Shown piece by piece: positions 9,101 to 18,713 of a DNA stretch of 64,000 nucleotides. The stretch's first letter is position 1, and every line of letters begins with the position of its first letter. This DNA comes from an uncultured Clostridia bacterium (GTDB taxonomy: Bacteria > Bacillota > Clostridia > Christensenellales > Borkfalkiaceae), in the NCBI GenBank assembly GCA_947626935.1, contig CANQUD010000004.1, positions 1 to 64,000 on the forward strand, in the 5' to 3' direction. The position numbers were made by a program, and so were the translations under genes. Below the pieces are notes generated by a model. That model saw only the letters and a program-made list of their open reading frames with translations, was not told the origin of the DNA and made no database searches.

Positions 9101-11983
9101 GCCCTGCATGAGAATGAGAGGGTTGTTCGTGGAAATGTTCCCGCCGTCGAAGAGGAGCGGCGCTCCCGTCTCTCCCTTGAGCGTCAAAGATCCCGCCGTC
9201 ACCGTCCCGTCCTCTTCCGTCCTTGAGACGACGGTGAAGATCGGCTGGGGACCCCCTTTCGTGACGATACAGCTTCCCCGCGCGGCCACGGTGACGGTCT
9301 TGTCGATGAGAATGCCCGTTTCAAAAGTGTCTTTGAGGAGAAGGATCGTGTCCCCATCCTTCGCTGCGGCGACCGCTTCATAGAGAGAGCCGAATTTGAC
9401 GCCGTCGATCTCGCAGATGCTCTCGAGACTCGTCGCGGGACTCTTGACATCGCTGTTCTTGGAAGTATGCAGCGCTCTGTCATAGGCGACGACACGGTAT
9501 TTGGGCGTCGTCCCCCTGTAATCGGTCGGGTCGAGGAACATCTTGTCATAGGTGAAGCCGATGACCTTCCACTTGCCCGAGGAGCCTTCCTGAATTTCGA
9601 ATCCGAGGTGAGCGTCCCGCTCTGCCCCCTGTATCTCGAGAATGAGGTTGTAGCCGTCTCCGCTCTTCGTCACAGACTTGATCGCGGGCGTCTCCGTGCC
9701 ATTATAGAGTTCGCTCTTTTCGGCGTCGGGATACCGCGCCCACCATTCCGCGGCGTCGAGATACCAGAGTTTGGGTCTCTCTCCCGTGCGGATGCGTCCC
9801 TCTTCCTTTGCCTTCTGCATCACGGCTTTGAATGCCTTGGACGTATTCTCGCCGTCCGCCTCGAAGATATAGTCGTTCGTGCCGAGGTTGTACCCCCATC
9901 TCTCGAAATAGTAGGAAAGATCCTCTTGGACGACGAGCGAGGAAAGGTAGACCTGTTTTTCGGTCGCGCTCATGGAGCCGAGGGACTTCTTCTCCTCGTC
10001 GGAAAAGCCCTTGAAAACGTCCTCATAGCGGTAGAGGTTGTCGAGCCTTGCCCAGAAGCCGTTCCAATAGCTCTCGATCAGCCACCAGAAGATGAAATTG
10101 CCGCGGTTCGTATTCCAATAGGATGCGATGTGATCGTCGGGAGCGAGCGCTTCCGTCGTCTTTGCGAAGTCTCCCCTCTGCGCCGTCCGCTCGATGACCG
10201 TTTCATGATATTTGGAGACCATGTTGTTGCTGCATTCGGAGACGGTGCGTTCGCCGATGTCGAGCATGTGCCCGATCTCGTGCGTGTACCCCCAGCCGAA
10301 CGATCCGTTTCCCGAGATCGCTCCCGCTTCCCAGCTGACCTGAATGCCGATGTGTTCGGTATAGGCGTAAGCGGCGCCGTACGGCTGGGCAAGACGGATG
10401 TTGACGTTCACCCACTTGTTCCGCTCGTCGTACTTTGCCCCGACTTCCTTCAGCTTGTCGGCATTGTCCTCGAGGACGATGCCGTCGAACTGCAAAATGC
10501 CGTCCACATAGTTGTCCCAGACTTCCGTCGCCTTCTGCGGGCTGTAGCTCTGCCCGTTGTAGAGTTCATTCGCCATGCTCGCCTGAACGGTGAGAATGAC
10601 ACGGTCGGAGACGATCTCCGTCACGTCAACGACCTTATATTGCTTGGAAGAGGCGTTTTCTTCCCTGTCGCGCCTGACTTGGGCGGCATAGTCGGCGAGA
10701 ATCCTCTTGTAGGAACTCTCATCGGCATTCTCTCGGAAGATGGGGAAAAGATCTCCGCCCTCAAAATAGACCTTGACGTTTTGGGATTGATCCTTGTCCG
10801 TATACGGGTTGACGAGATAGACGGGTCCGCCCGCCGCAAGCACGTCGCCCTTGTTGTCGGTATAGCCTTCCTGCAGATAGTTCTGGACTTTGATGACGTT
10901 CTTGCCGAGGCGGAGCTTGTATTCCCCGCTCTTCCAGCTTCTCCAGCTCCCCCAATGCTGTGAACAGACAACGGAAGGGAGCGGATCGCTCTCGTCGCCC
11001 GTCACGTAGACGATGAGTTCGTCGCCCGGGGATGCGCTGACGCCCGTCGCCTGACGGTTGGTGCCGAACCACGCGAATTTGAGGGAACTCCGCGCGTAAC
11101 CCGCGACGTCCCCGTGCTGCAGAATGGCATTTGCCGCATGCGGAGCGGTCGTCATTTCCCTGCGAGCGTCGTAAGAGACCGTCCCTTCGAGGACCTGTTC
11201 CGCCCGATTGAGAAGATAGTTGAGTTCGGTGTCATAAGAGGCGTACTGCTTCACCTTGCTGCGCAGACGCTCCACGTCCTCTTTGCTTGCGACTTTGCCT
11301 CTGTCGAGCTTGAGCTGGGCATAGTCGGTGAACATGCTCTGCACGCGCTCCACGTCATCGCTCTGCGGCTGGAGAAAGATGATCTCGCTCGCCGCGGCGA
11401 CGGTCCTGTGATTGGTGGGAACTTTGGTCCACTCGAGCGTAACTTCCTTCATCGTCGCCGCCGTCTTGAGCGTGACGAGGACGATCGCGTCCGTCTGGCG
11501 GCTCGAGAGCGCTTCGCAGTTCACAAGAACGCCCTTTTCGTCCCGATATGAGAGCGTCAACGTGTTGAAATAGCCGCGGTCGTACCACGAACTGTCCGCC
11601 TGATAGACGATCCTGTCGATGAGCGTCGGCGTTTCGAACATGACCGTAACGGTATTGACGGTGTTCTTGTCGGAAGTCGTCTGCATCCGCGAACGCCAGA
11701 CAGAATTGAAGTTCCTGTCAAAGGCATAGGAGAGCGGAGCGCCGTCCTCCGCGTCGCCGTTGTTCGTAAAGGTAAATTTGGATGTCGGAACGCCGTAACG
11801 GTCGAGATAGCCGTTGTTTAGTTCGGGACTCTTGTCCGTCAGTGGCTCGAGCTTCATGGAATTGTTCTCGGCGGGTTCCGCATTCGCAAAGAACACGAAG
11901 TCCGACGCGAGCAAGGTTCCGAAGAGAAGGCAGGCGGCGAGCAAGATGAAGAGAAAAGCCGTTAAAAATTTGCGTTTTGTCAT
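6113..11983 (-). CDS. large surface protein with M60/enhancin-like metallopeptidase domain
   Basis: Signal peptide; F5/8C-like N-terminal region; GWGYTHEIGHMLDIGERTVSE zinc motif; Pmp-like GGG...FxxN repeats; C-terminal TM plus RKKRKS. Confidence 0.8.
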   Translation of the reverse strand: MTKRKFLTAFLFILLAACLLFGTLLASDFVFFANAEPAENNSMKLEPLTDKSPELNNGYLDRYGVPTSKFTFTNNGDAEDGAPLSYAFDRNFNSVWRSRMQTTSDKNTVNTVTVMFETPTLIDRIVYQADSSWYDRGYFNTLTLSYRDEKGVLVNCEALSSRQTDAIVLVTLKTAATMKEVTLEWTKVPTNHRTVAAASEIIFLQPQSDDVERVQSMFTDYAQLKLDRGKVASKEDVERLRSKVKQYASYDTELNYLLNRAEQVLEGTVSYDARREMTTAPHAANAILQHGDVAGYARSSLKFAWFGTNRQATGVSASPGDELIVYVTGDESDPLPSVVCSQHWGSWRSWKSGEYKLRLGKNVIKVQNYLQEGYTDNKGDVLAAGGPVYLVNPYTDKDQSQNVKVYFEGGDLFPIFRENADESSYKRILADYAAQVRRDREENASSKQYKVVDVTEIVSDRVILTVQASMANELYNGQSYSPQKATEVWDNYVDGILQFDGIVLEDNADKLKEVGAKYDERNKWVNVNIRLAQPYGAAYAYTEHIGIQVSWEAGAISGNGSFGWGYTHEIGHMLDIGERTVSECSNNMVSKYHETVIERTAQRGDFAKTTEALAPDDHIASYWNTNRGNFIFWWLIESYWNGFWARLDNLYRYEDVFKGFSDEEKKSLGSMSATEKQVYLSSLVVQEDLSYYFERWGYNLGTNDYIFEADGENTSKAFKAVMQKAKEEGRIRTGERPKLWYLDAAEWWARYPDAEKSELYNGTETPAIKSVTKSGDGYNLILEIQGAERDAHLGFEIQEGSSGKWKVIGFTYDKMFLDPTDYRGTTPKYRVVAYDRALHTSKNSDVKSPATSLESICEIDGVKFGSLYEAVAAAKDGDTILLLKDTFETGILIDKTVTVAARGSCIVTKGGPQPIFTVVSRTEEDGTVTAGSLTLKGETGAPLLFDGGNISTNNPLILMQGGTFTAENCTFANNLLKSGNGALGGGLRIDGGAVSAKNCTFRNNVARLGGGVYINAKDVEFSDCTFSENTATEGGGVYLRHTAIFRNCTFTKNKADLGGGFGNFLGGVGELHSCTFTENTALRGGAVYADGKVTVYGGSMRGNRAAENGAAICYARSSTGARPFYVYGDETTHAPLSVTENVCEEGSAVYLYGETGDFTADVFDNATQYAVWFGGQSASMSGGRVGGTLFKEAGTPVFVKGSLPEAYVSPISVVTDSEETSLVLFTADFDLSEGDVGHFVTNRGKVVLNGKREVRLELEAFTVTLEVDGEQTSRNCLPGYRFVLEALGGDYQKTRYVMSWTDGEGRKYSVGEEIEVNGDMLLKATLADKPRVEFSIGNDDAGTENLVYHVMPSEPFSLPKIDPEKYVFNGWEYGGSLYQAYETAETDSDRVYTAKLTKKLLVNYAVPKDGEDVVYATRYYPYGSKIQFVSCHDESLVPSGGYINGFFAKNADGTYAPDFVDFDTYTAQSDDIWLLADVVDMPVYVMYSFTEDGAGFVDGTDTVLDLAPFGSVYTISLRTLPTGYHIVSLILQAGQQDTLYFDRADLDGFELELTEPFYIINADLTKNTYNVTYEINGEFYENRVMRHGDLLKFEDPTETLLKGAFPEGTEFSFTSYSLVTKDPLMGIDDLNATTEMNVQLGEEIAVTENITVNMIVYVKGQERAPEEETDPDDEAAQRLAIAKAEKRAEAQTAADALLQQVNGDPAFSEIKRSEFVTEIELALSAAFSEIDASTTVKETEEAIGRLTSAFERIREMMLREKNITVEVIVSGITAKGKTYDGTDKVELDLSHVVYLNAETLSEIDPAFSKDFVLDVKATLSDKNAGIRAVKLSVSLDGGTYYALAESGKEMTVMVEIGRAKLTVSVNEAGDPVYSGFAEGEDESVLSGELKIEYAEENGKRVMVPSGVSSDNYDITFVSCPAESSNLGLILGIVIPITVLAVAAVVIVFLVRKKRKS

Positions 11984-12051
11984 AAGACGTTCCTCTAAAG
12001 ATGTGTTTCAAAGGATAAAATACTGCAATCAGTGCATGTTTTTATGAAAAA

Positions 12052-12465
12052 TCACTGCATCGATGCGAGTTTTTCCCGCAAGGCAAGGACCGCCTGCGCG
12101 GGAGAAGAGATGGAAAGCACGACCTCTTCCATCGGGCAGATGCCGTCTCCCCTGCGGTTGATGATCTTCTCGGCGGAGACGGTGCATTCGGCGACGATCC
12201 CATGGGAAGTCAGGATCTCTTGCGCCTCTGTCGTCATGACTTCTCCATAGACGGTGGAAATGCCCATATGGGTATACAAAAGCGCCGCCGCTTTTCCAAC
12301 GATCTTATCGGCGGCGACGGCTCCCTTGAGCGGTTTTCCGCTGTCGAGAAGCTCCAAAAGGGGCGAAATGCCCCGTTTTTTGCTCGTATAGACCTCATTT
12401 CCGTTCAAGATGACGCAGGTAACGTCGCCGACGAGAAGGGTCTTGGCTCTTTGAAGTTCGTTCAT
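12052..12465 (-). CDS. DUF1893 domain protein
   Basis: KTLLVGDVTCVILNGNEVYTSKKRGISPLLELLDSGKPLKGAVAADKIVGKAAALLYTHMG; start MNELQRAK. Confidence 0.8.
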   Translation of the reverse strand: MNELQRAKTLLVGDVTCVILNGNEVYTSKKRGISPLLELLDSGKPLKGAVAADKIVGKAAALLYTHMGISTVYGEVMTTEAQEILTSHGIVAECTVSAEKIINRRGDGICPMEEVVLSISSPAQAVLALREKLASMQ

Positions 12466-12518
12466 ATCTGATCCTATGTTTCTAAAATGAAGATATGGGG
12501 TACGAAAATATGCCTTCC

Positions 12519-13631
12519 CTACGATTCGAATTTCTTTGCGGCTTCCTTGAGAAGCTTTCTGATCTTGAGGTGCTGCGGGCAGACCTGTTCGCACCGTCCG
12601 CAGGCGATACAGTCGGATGCCTTCCCAGCATCCTTCGTGTAGATGTTATAGTAGACGTTTGCGTTCCAGTCGTCGTGGATGATCTTGTTGTTCATGCAGG
12701 AGAAGAGGTCGGGAATGGAGATCTTCTTCGGACAGCCCGCCGTGCAGTAGCGGCAAGCCGTGCAGGAAATGAGCTTTTTGCCCTTGAGGACCGCGGCGAC
12801 CTTCCAGACCGTCTCCCGTTCCCTCTCGTCGAGCGGGCGAAAATCGCGCATATAGGAGAGGTTGTCGCGCATTTGGGCGAGACTGCTCATTCCCGAAAGG
12901 ACCATGAAGATCCCCTCAAAGCCTGCGGCAAAGCGGATCGCATAGCTTGCGGGAGTCATCGTTCCGAGTTCGTCGAAAAAGCGCTTGGCGTCATCGGGAA
13001 GGAGCGCGAGGCTTCCGCCCTTGACGGGTTCCATGACGATCACGGGTTTTTGATATTTCCTGCAGACCTCATAGCATTTGCGCGATTGGACGGCGACATT
13101 TTCATAGTCGAGATAGTTGAACTGGATCTGCACGACCTCGATCTCGGGGTTCTCCGTCAAGATCTTTTCGAGGTATTCCGCCGTGTCGTGGAAGGAGATC
13201 CCGACATGCCCGATCTTCCCCTCTCTCTTGAGTTCAAACGCCGTCTCATAGGCGCGGCAACGCTTGAATTTGGGGTAATTGCCGTGGTTCTGTGCGTGCA
13301 TGAGGTAGAAGTCGAACCGATCGACGCCGCATGCTTTGAGCTGGGACTCGAAGAAGGGACGGATATCCCCTTCCGCACGGAAAAAGTTCTCCGTCAGCTT
13401 GTCGGTCAGGATGAAGCTCTCGCGCGGATGGCGTTTGACGAGACATTCGCGGATGGCGGCCTCGCTGTTCCCGCCGAGGTACCCGTGCGCCGTGTCGAAA
13501 TAGTTGAATCCCTGTTGCAGGAATTCGTCGATCATTTGGGAGATCTCGGGATAGGCTCTCTCGGACCCGCTTTCGGGCAGCCGCATCATGCCGAAGCCGA
13601 AATTCTTCTTTACACCTTCAAAATATGCCAT
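12519..13631 (-). CDS. aldo/keto reductase with C-terminal 4Fe-4S domain
   Basis: FNYFDTAHGYLGGNSE, and C-terminal CTACRYCTAGCPKKISIP / CIACGRCEQVCPQHLKI. Confidence 0.9.
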   Translation of the reverse strand: MAYFEGVKKNFGFGMMRLPESGSERAYPEISQMIDEFLQQGFNYFDTAHGYLGGNSEAAIRECLVKRHPRESFILTDKLTENFFRAEGDIRPFFESQLKACGVDRFDFYLMHAQNHGNYPKFKRCRAYETAFELKREGKIGHVGISFHDTAEYLEKILTENPEIEVVQIQFNYLDYENVAVQSRKCYEVCRKYQKPVIVMEPVKGGSLALLPDDAKRFFDELGTMTPASYAIRFAAGFEGIFMVLSGMSSLAQMRDNLSYMRDFRPLDERERETVWKVAAVLKGKKLISCTACRYCTAGCPKKISIPDLFSCMNNKIIHDDWNANVYYNIYTKDAGKASDCIACGRCEQVCPQHLKIRKLLKEAAKKFES

Positions 13632-13740
13632 ACGCACCCCCTTTCTCTTTGTTCAAATTGTATCATAGATCCTTTCATTTTGCAAGGGAATTCAACAAAA
13701 AGAGAGTGCAAACGACCAAGAAGCGCCCTGCACGAAAAAA

Positions 13741-13759
13741 GCCCCCTGCACGAGGGGGC
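13741..13759 (-). terminator. intrinsic terminator downstream of the DegV gene
   Basis: gccccc...gggggc hairpin followed by a T-run on the minus strand. Confidence 0.65.
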
Positions 13760-13770
13760 AAAAAGTCAAG

Positions 13771-14640
13771 TTATCGGTGATCGCCGCGGAAGAAGATCGC
13801 AAGGGTGCCCGAACCCGAGTGGGTGCCGATGACGCTTCCGATGTCGTTTACGAAGATCTCCCGTTCGCCGAATCTCTTTTTGATCAGAGAGATGAGAAAT
13901 TCGACATCCTCGGGACAGTCGCCGTGGGAGATGAAGAGCGGTTCGTCGTCGCCGCTGATATTCAGTTCGATCAGCTTGTCGACAAGGGCGGAGATGGACT
14001 TCTTTCTGCCCATGCTCTTGCCGATGGGAATGAGGTGCCCTTCGTCGTCGACGTGCAGGACGGGCTTGATGTTGAGAAGGGTCCCGACGATCGCCGTGCC
14101 CGTGCTGACTCTTCCGCCCCGCTTCAGGTGGAACAGGTCCTCCACCGTGAAGATGTGGCAGATGTGGAGCTTCAGATCCTCTGCATAGAGGCGTGTTTCC
14201 TCTAATTCCGCACCCATGTCCGCTTTTTTGGCAACGTAATCGACGAAAAGCCCCTGTCCGAGCGAGGCGCACAGGGAATCGACGACGGCAATCTTGCGGT
14301 CGGGGTAGTTCTCTCTGACAAGCTCCGCTGCCTTCACATAGCTCTCGTACGTTCCCGAAAGACCCGATGAGAAGGCGAGCGCCAAGATGTCCTTTCCCGC
14401 TTCGCAGAGAGAGATCATCGTCTTTGCGATCTGGTCGGGCGTTGCCTGAAAGGTCGTGGGCATGGACCCGCCGCGGAGACGCTTGTAAAATTCCTTGACG
14501 TCAAGGTGGGCGCCGTCCTCTCCTTCATAGGTGACGCCGTCCATGGTGAAGCCGAGACGGACGGCTGCAATGTCGTGCTCGGTGTAATAACTTTCGGGGA
14601 GATCGCTGGCAGTATCGGTCAAGATCGCAAATTTTCGCAT
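13771..14640 (-). CDS. DegV family protein
   Basis: FAILTDTASDLPESYYTEHDIAAVRLGFTMDG, AFSSGLSGTYES. Confidence 0.92.
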   Translation of the reverse strand: MRKFAILTDTASDLPESYYTEHDIAAVRLGFTMDGVTYEGEDGAHLDVKEFYKRLRGGSMPTTFQATPDQIAKTMISLCEAGKDILALAFSSGLSGTYESYVKAAELVRENYPDRKIAVVDSLCASLGQGLFVDYVAKKADMGAELEETRLYAEDLKLHICHIFTVEDLFHLKRGGRVSTGTAIVGTLLNIKPVLHVDDEGHLIPIGKSMGRKKSISALVDKLIELNISGDDEPLFISHGDCPEDVEFLISLIKKRFGEREIFVNDIGSVIGTHSGSGTLAIFFRGDHR

Positions 14641-14735
14641 GGCAAAAAAACCTCTTGTGATAAGTAACAAGCACTCTCCCCCGCTTGTTCCTGTGAAATT
14701 ATATCATGAATAAATCACTTTGTCAACATTAAATT

Positions 14736-14963
14736 TCATTTTATTGCGGTGAAATTTTTGACGCGGTCCGCCTTGAAATGCAGGGTGACGTCAAAGCCTT
14801 TCCGCTCCTTTACGATGTCGAAGCCGAGGTTTCCCGTCACCTCGAAAAACTCCTCCGCAACGCGGAGAAAGGACCTTGACGCTTCCGCTTTGCTCTCTGC
14901 GTTCAACCCCTCTCTGTCCTGCCCGATGAGGCGGGAGAGACGGATCCTGTCCTCTTCCTTCAT
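14736..14963 (-). CDS. small protein in the minE position (divergent MinE candidate)
   Basis: 75 aa MKEEDRIRLSRLIGQDREGL...; ATGA overlap with the minD stop. Confidence 0.55.
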   Translation of the reverse strand: MKEEDRIRLSRLIGQDREGLNAESKAEASRSFLRVAEEFFEVTGNLGFDIVKERKGFDVTLHFKADRVKNFTAIK

Positions 14964-15679
14964 CCCTTTTCCCCCTTTTTCTCTTTGAATGGCAGTTCGA
15001 TCACAAGCTCCGCAAGCGCACGGTAGGCACGGGACTTGGGACTGACGTTTTCGAGGAAGAATTTGTCGTCCTCGGGAATGCTCGCATACAGGGGAACGGA
15101 GAGCGCCTTTGAAATCTCCGCGGGACTCAAGACTTCCCCCTTTCGGATGAGGTCCTTGCGCATGAGATTGACGACCAGTCCCGCCCGATCGAAACGGTAG
15201 CTCTTGAGCAGTCCCGCGACCCTGTCCGCGTCGCGCATGGCGGAAAGATGGGGCGTCGTGACGAGGATCGCCTCGTCTGCGCATGCGGCGGAACGATGAA
15301 ACCCGTCCTCGATGCCCGCGGGAGAGTCGATGACGATGAAATCGAACTGCGGGGAGAGCGATTCGAGAATGAGACGGACCGCTTGCGGAGAGACGTAACG
15401 CTCGCTCACACGGTTGCTCGCCAAGGCAAACAATGTCGGGAAGCGGGGATGTCGGATGAGCGCCTGACGGGGACGGCAGCGCCCCTCGATGGCGTCTGTG
15501 ATGTCATAGAGGGCAAGATGCTCGACGCCGAGCACGACATCCACGTTGTTGAGTCCGAAATCGAGATCGCATACGATGACGCGCTTCCCCTTCTCGGCAA
15601 GGTGCACGGCAAGATTGCAGGAGACAGTCGTCTTACCGACGCCGCCCTTTCCCGATGTCACGACGATTTTTCTTGCCAT
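14960..15679 (-). CDS. minD: septum site-determining ATPase MinD
   Basis: MARKIVVTSGKGGVGKTTVSCNLAVHLA deviant Walker A, DLDFGLNNVDVVLG, IDSPAGIEDGF. Confidence 0.92.
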   Translation of the reverse strand: MARKIVVTSGKGGVGKTTVSCNLAVHLAEKGKRVIVCDLDFGLNNVDVVLGVEHLALYDITDAIEGRCRPRQALIRHPRFPTLFALASNRVSERYVSPQAVRLILESLSPQFDFIVIDSPAGIEDGFHRSAACADEAILVTTPHLSAMRDADRVAGLLKSYRFDRAGLVVNLMRKDLIRKGEVLSPAEISKALSVPLYASIPEDDKFFLENVSPKSRAYRALAELVIELPFKEKKGEKG

Positions 15680-15780
15680 GAAAGTCCCCCTTTTGCCGCT
15701 TTCTTGATTGTATCACACCGAGAACGGCTGATTTTGTCGCCCGAGGACGAAAAAGGCACAAATAGGGAGATTCCATAGAA

Positions 15781-15810
15781 AAAGATCTCTCCGCGGCGGG
15801 AGAGATCTTT
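15781..15810 (-). terminator. intrinsic terminator downstream of the papain-like gene
   Basis: aaagatctctcc...ggagagatcttt hairpin with T-run on the minus strand. Confidence 0.75.
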
Positions 15811-15816
15811 CAATGA

Positions 15817-18591
15817 TCAGGAATGTCTCTTCTTTTTGAGAAGGAACAGGAGCGCGGCGCACAGCATTGCGGCGAGCGGGAACCCCCCTTCCCATCCGAC
15901 CACGCCCCCGCAACCCTTCTGTTCTTGCGGCTTCGGTTGAGGCTCGGGATCGGGGTCAGGTTGAGGCTCGGGGTCGGGCTCGGGTTCGGGGTCCGGATCC
16001 GGCTCGGGTTGAGGGTCAGGGTTAGGATCTGGATCCGGATCGGGGTCAGGTTGAGGCTCGGGGTCGGGGTCAGGGTTAGGTTCAGGCTCCGGCTCGGGTT
16101 GAGGTTCAGGCTCGGGTTCAGGTTCAGGCTCCGGCTCGGGTTCAGGCTCGGGTTGAGGTTCTGGTTCGGGGTCAGGTTGAGGTTCTGGTTCGGGGTCGGC
16201 TTCCAGAATCGTCAGGACGACCTCGCGGGTCAGGATCTCGTAATTGGGCGCCTCGAAGCCGACAAAGCGGCAAACAGCGGTCATCTGCCCCACGGAGAGC
16301 GGCTCCGAGCCGTTCTCCCACTCCCAGCCGTCGGGGAGTCCGATATCGGAGAGGGTCGTCACCGTGCGGCTCATTTTGAACTCTGTACCGTCCATATCGA
16401 AGGGCGGCTGTTCGGCTTTGCCGATCTCGAACTCACCCATCGCATAGTCGCAGTACGTGAAGATCCCTTCGATCCGCACGTACGCCTTGCCCGCGTCCGC
16501 GGAAACGCCTCTCACCCTGTAATGCACATCCTCTTTGAGCGTCGACCCGTCCAGCGTGACGGTGACGTCGGGCGTGACCGTCTCTCCCGTGTAGGTATAT
16601 TCGCCCTTGACAGTGACGACCGCATCGGCAAGCGAGATCGGCTCGTGCTGTCTGCTCTCGCGGAGAACATAGACGCCCGCCTGTATGTATCCGTTGCCGT
16701 TGGTCACGTAATTTCCGTCCGTGACGGGATATTTGATCGTCCATTCCATCGGAACGTCGCAGTCGTATTTGGTCAGATCGACGTCAAAGTACCATTCCCA
16801 GCCCTCGGGCAAGGGAATTTGGAAGAGATTTGTCACCTCATTGCCGACGATGATGGGCTTTTCCCGATCCATGACGGGCTTGTTTGCGGGGGCTTTCGCC
16901 TGTGCGATGTAGAAGTATGCCCTCGCTTCGCCGATATAATTTCCGCATCCGACGGCGATCGCGGTCGCCTTGCCGAGCGCGTTGACGTTGTTTTCGTAGC
17001 GGAGCGTGTAGTCCTGCCCCTCATAGAGCTGCCTGCCGCCGAGGGTCACGGTCGCCGAAGGTCTGTGCTCGAGACCGTCGTACACATAGCTGCGCTCGGT
17101 CAGCTTCATCGTGGCGAATTGCAGGTCGTTGTCGGGAAGAGGCGACCTGCGGGCGACGCTCTTCGTATAGGCACGGATGTGGGCGGAATAGTGGCTCTTG
17201 AGCTTGAGATTGCTCCATGCCCCGTCCCGCCATTCAAAGGTCATGTCGTTGGTGCTCGACTCCAAAAAGGCGAGGATGGACGCCTTGCCGACCGCAGCCG
17301 TCGCCTCAACGACGATGGAGAAGGACTCTCCGTTCTCAAGGGGGACCGATCCGTCGAGATAGACCGTATAGTAGCCGCCCCGCGAAACGGTTTGGATCTT
17401 TTCGGCGACGGGCGTTCCGTCTTCGGGGTCATTCAGCCATGAAGATGGATCGCCGTAGTTGGGGGCGAGACCCTTGTAGACGGTGATCTTGAGCGTCACA
17501 TCGTTCCCGCCGACGCCGATGTTGACGGCATTGAGTTCCTCGCTCATTCCGCTCGTCGATCCCTGCGCACGGAAGATCGCCGCCGCCTTGACCGTTTCCG
17601 CTTCCCCATAGACAGGGGAAGAGCCTCTGTAGAGCTTGCCGTTGTAGTAATATTGGTTGTCGAAGGCGTCTTTTTCGGCATAGTCGAACGCCCAGATATC
17701 ATAGATCGTGGAATCGTAGGAGAGATAGAAATACCCCTCGTTTGCGGCATGATACCGCTTGCCCCAGCTGTTCTTCACGATCCATGCACCGTTCCTCGAG
17801 GATGGTTTGGGGGTGAATTTTTCAGCGGGGATCGAATCATCCCAGCCGACGATGATGCAGGCGTGCGGATTGGCAGGATCCTGCCCGTCGTTGTTGAAGT
17901 AATCGTCGATGGAGTAAAAGCCGTTGGAATAGGTGTGGATGGGAAAACTGAACGCCAGAGCGCCGTATTCCGCGACCGCACGCTTGACACTTCCCACGGA
18001 GTAAGTGATCGGGACCATGCTCTCGAGTTTATAGGGAACGGGATAGGCTGCGCGGATGTCCTCCTCGACATCGTCCCTCTCGTCGTTGGGACGGTCGGAG
18101 AGCTGCTCGGCGGGTCCCATCCATTGCAGGAGAGACTTCCCCGCGACTTCGACAAAGCCGCCCTTGTTCCACGATCCGTCCCCCGCCTGCACGTCCTCGT
18201 CAATGAGTCCGAACTCGTCCGTGCGCGGATTGTGCGCCCAGTAGGCGAGATTGCGTTCCTCGAGGTCGAGGGTGTCCGCCGTGGCGCCGCCCAGTCCTTC
18301 CCGCAGAATGGCGGTCTCGGACGCCGCCGCCGTCGCATATGCCCAGCAGAGATTGTACACCGTCTGATCTTTTACGGGCGTGACGATCCCGTAGTCGCGG
18401 CTATCGTATCTGTCGAGCGAAACGATATCGGCGGGATCTGCCGCGCGGAGTTCCTCGAGCGTTGCGGGTCTTTGGAAGGTCTCGTCGGCGGACGCCGTGA
18501 GCGCAGGCATGGACAAAAGCGCCGCCGCCGCAAAAAAGAGACACAGGGCAAGCAAGATGAGAACGGTTTGTTTCTTTTTGGCAGGCATCAT
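15817..18591 (-). CDS. papain-like (C1) cysteine protease, surface protein with Pro-Glu/Asp stalk
   Basis: [64 protein letters not shown] tract; C-terminal GCGG + TM + KKKRHS. Confidence 0.85.
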   Translation of the reverse strand: MMPAKKKQTVLILLALCLFFAAAALLSMPALTASADETFQRPATLEELRAADPADIVSLDRYDSRDYGIVTPVKDQTVYNLCWAYATAAASETAILREGLGGATADTLDLEERNLAYWAHNPRTDEFGLIDEDVQAGDGSWNKGGFVEVAGKSLLQWMGPAEQLSDRPNDERDDVEEDIRAAYPVPYKLESMVPITYSVGSVKRAVAEYGALAFSFPIHTYSNGFYSIDDYFNNDGQDPANPHACIIVGWDDSIPAEKFTPKPSSRNGAWIVKNSWGKRYHAANEGYFYLSYDSTIYDIWAFDYAEKDAFDNQYYYNGKLYRGSSPVYGEAETVKAAAIFRAQGSTSGMSEELNAVNIGVGGNDVTLKITVYKGLAPNYGDPSSWLNDPEDGTPVAEKIQTVSRGGYYTVYLDGSVPLENGESFSIVVEATAAVGKASILAFLESSTNDMTFEWRDGAWSNLKLKSHYSAHIRAYTKSVARRSPLPDNDLQFATMKLTERSYVYDGLEHRPSATVTLGGRQLYEGQDYTLRYENNVNALGKATAIAVGCGNYIGEARAYFYIAQAKAPANKPVMDREKPIIVGNEVTNLFQIPLPEGWEWYFDVDLTKYDCDVPMEWTIKYPVTDGNYVTNGNGYIQAGVYVLRESRQHEPISLADAVVTVKGEYTYTGETVTPDVTVTLDGSTLKEDVHYRVRGVSADAGKAYVRIEGIFTYCDYAMGEFEIGKAEQPPFDMDGTEFKMSRTVTTLSDIGLPDGWEWENGSEPLSVGQMTAVCRFVGFEAPNYEILTREVVLTILEADPEPEPQPDPEPEPQPEPEPEPEPEPEPEPEPQPEPEPEPNPDPDPEPQPDPDPDPDPNPDPQPEPDPDPEPEPDPEPQPDPDPEPQPKPQEQKGCGGVVGWEGGFPLAAMLCAALLFLLKKKRHS
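15930..16205 (-). repeat. degenerate hexanucleotide tract coding (P-[EDQN])n
   Basis: Reiterated ggctcgggttcagg-type units on the + strand. Confidence 0.85.
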
Positions 18592-18647
18592 ATCCCTCTC
18601 CGTATTTGTCGTATCCTTATCATATCATATCCCGAGAAAAAATGCAA

Positions 18648-18681
18648 GTAAGAACTCTCCCGCAATGGGGAGAGTTCTTAC
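18648..18681 (-). terminator. intrinsic terminator of the feo operon
   Basis: gtaagaactctcc...ggagagttcttac, then ATTTTTTC on the minus strand. Confidence 0.75.
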
Positions 18682-18713
18682 AAGATTTATGGAGATCGTA
18701 TGGATGGTCCGAG

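Noticed and set aside
15823-17442. 539-aa plus-strand ORF rich in RLRLG/RVRI repeats
   Set aside because: Antisense reading of the Pro-Glu/Asp stalk repeat; low complexity by construction.
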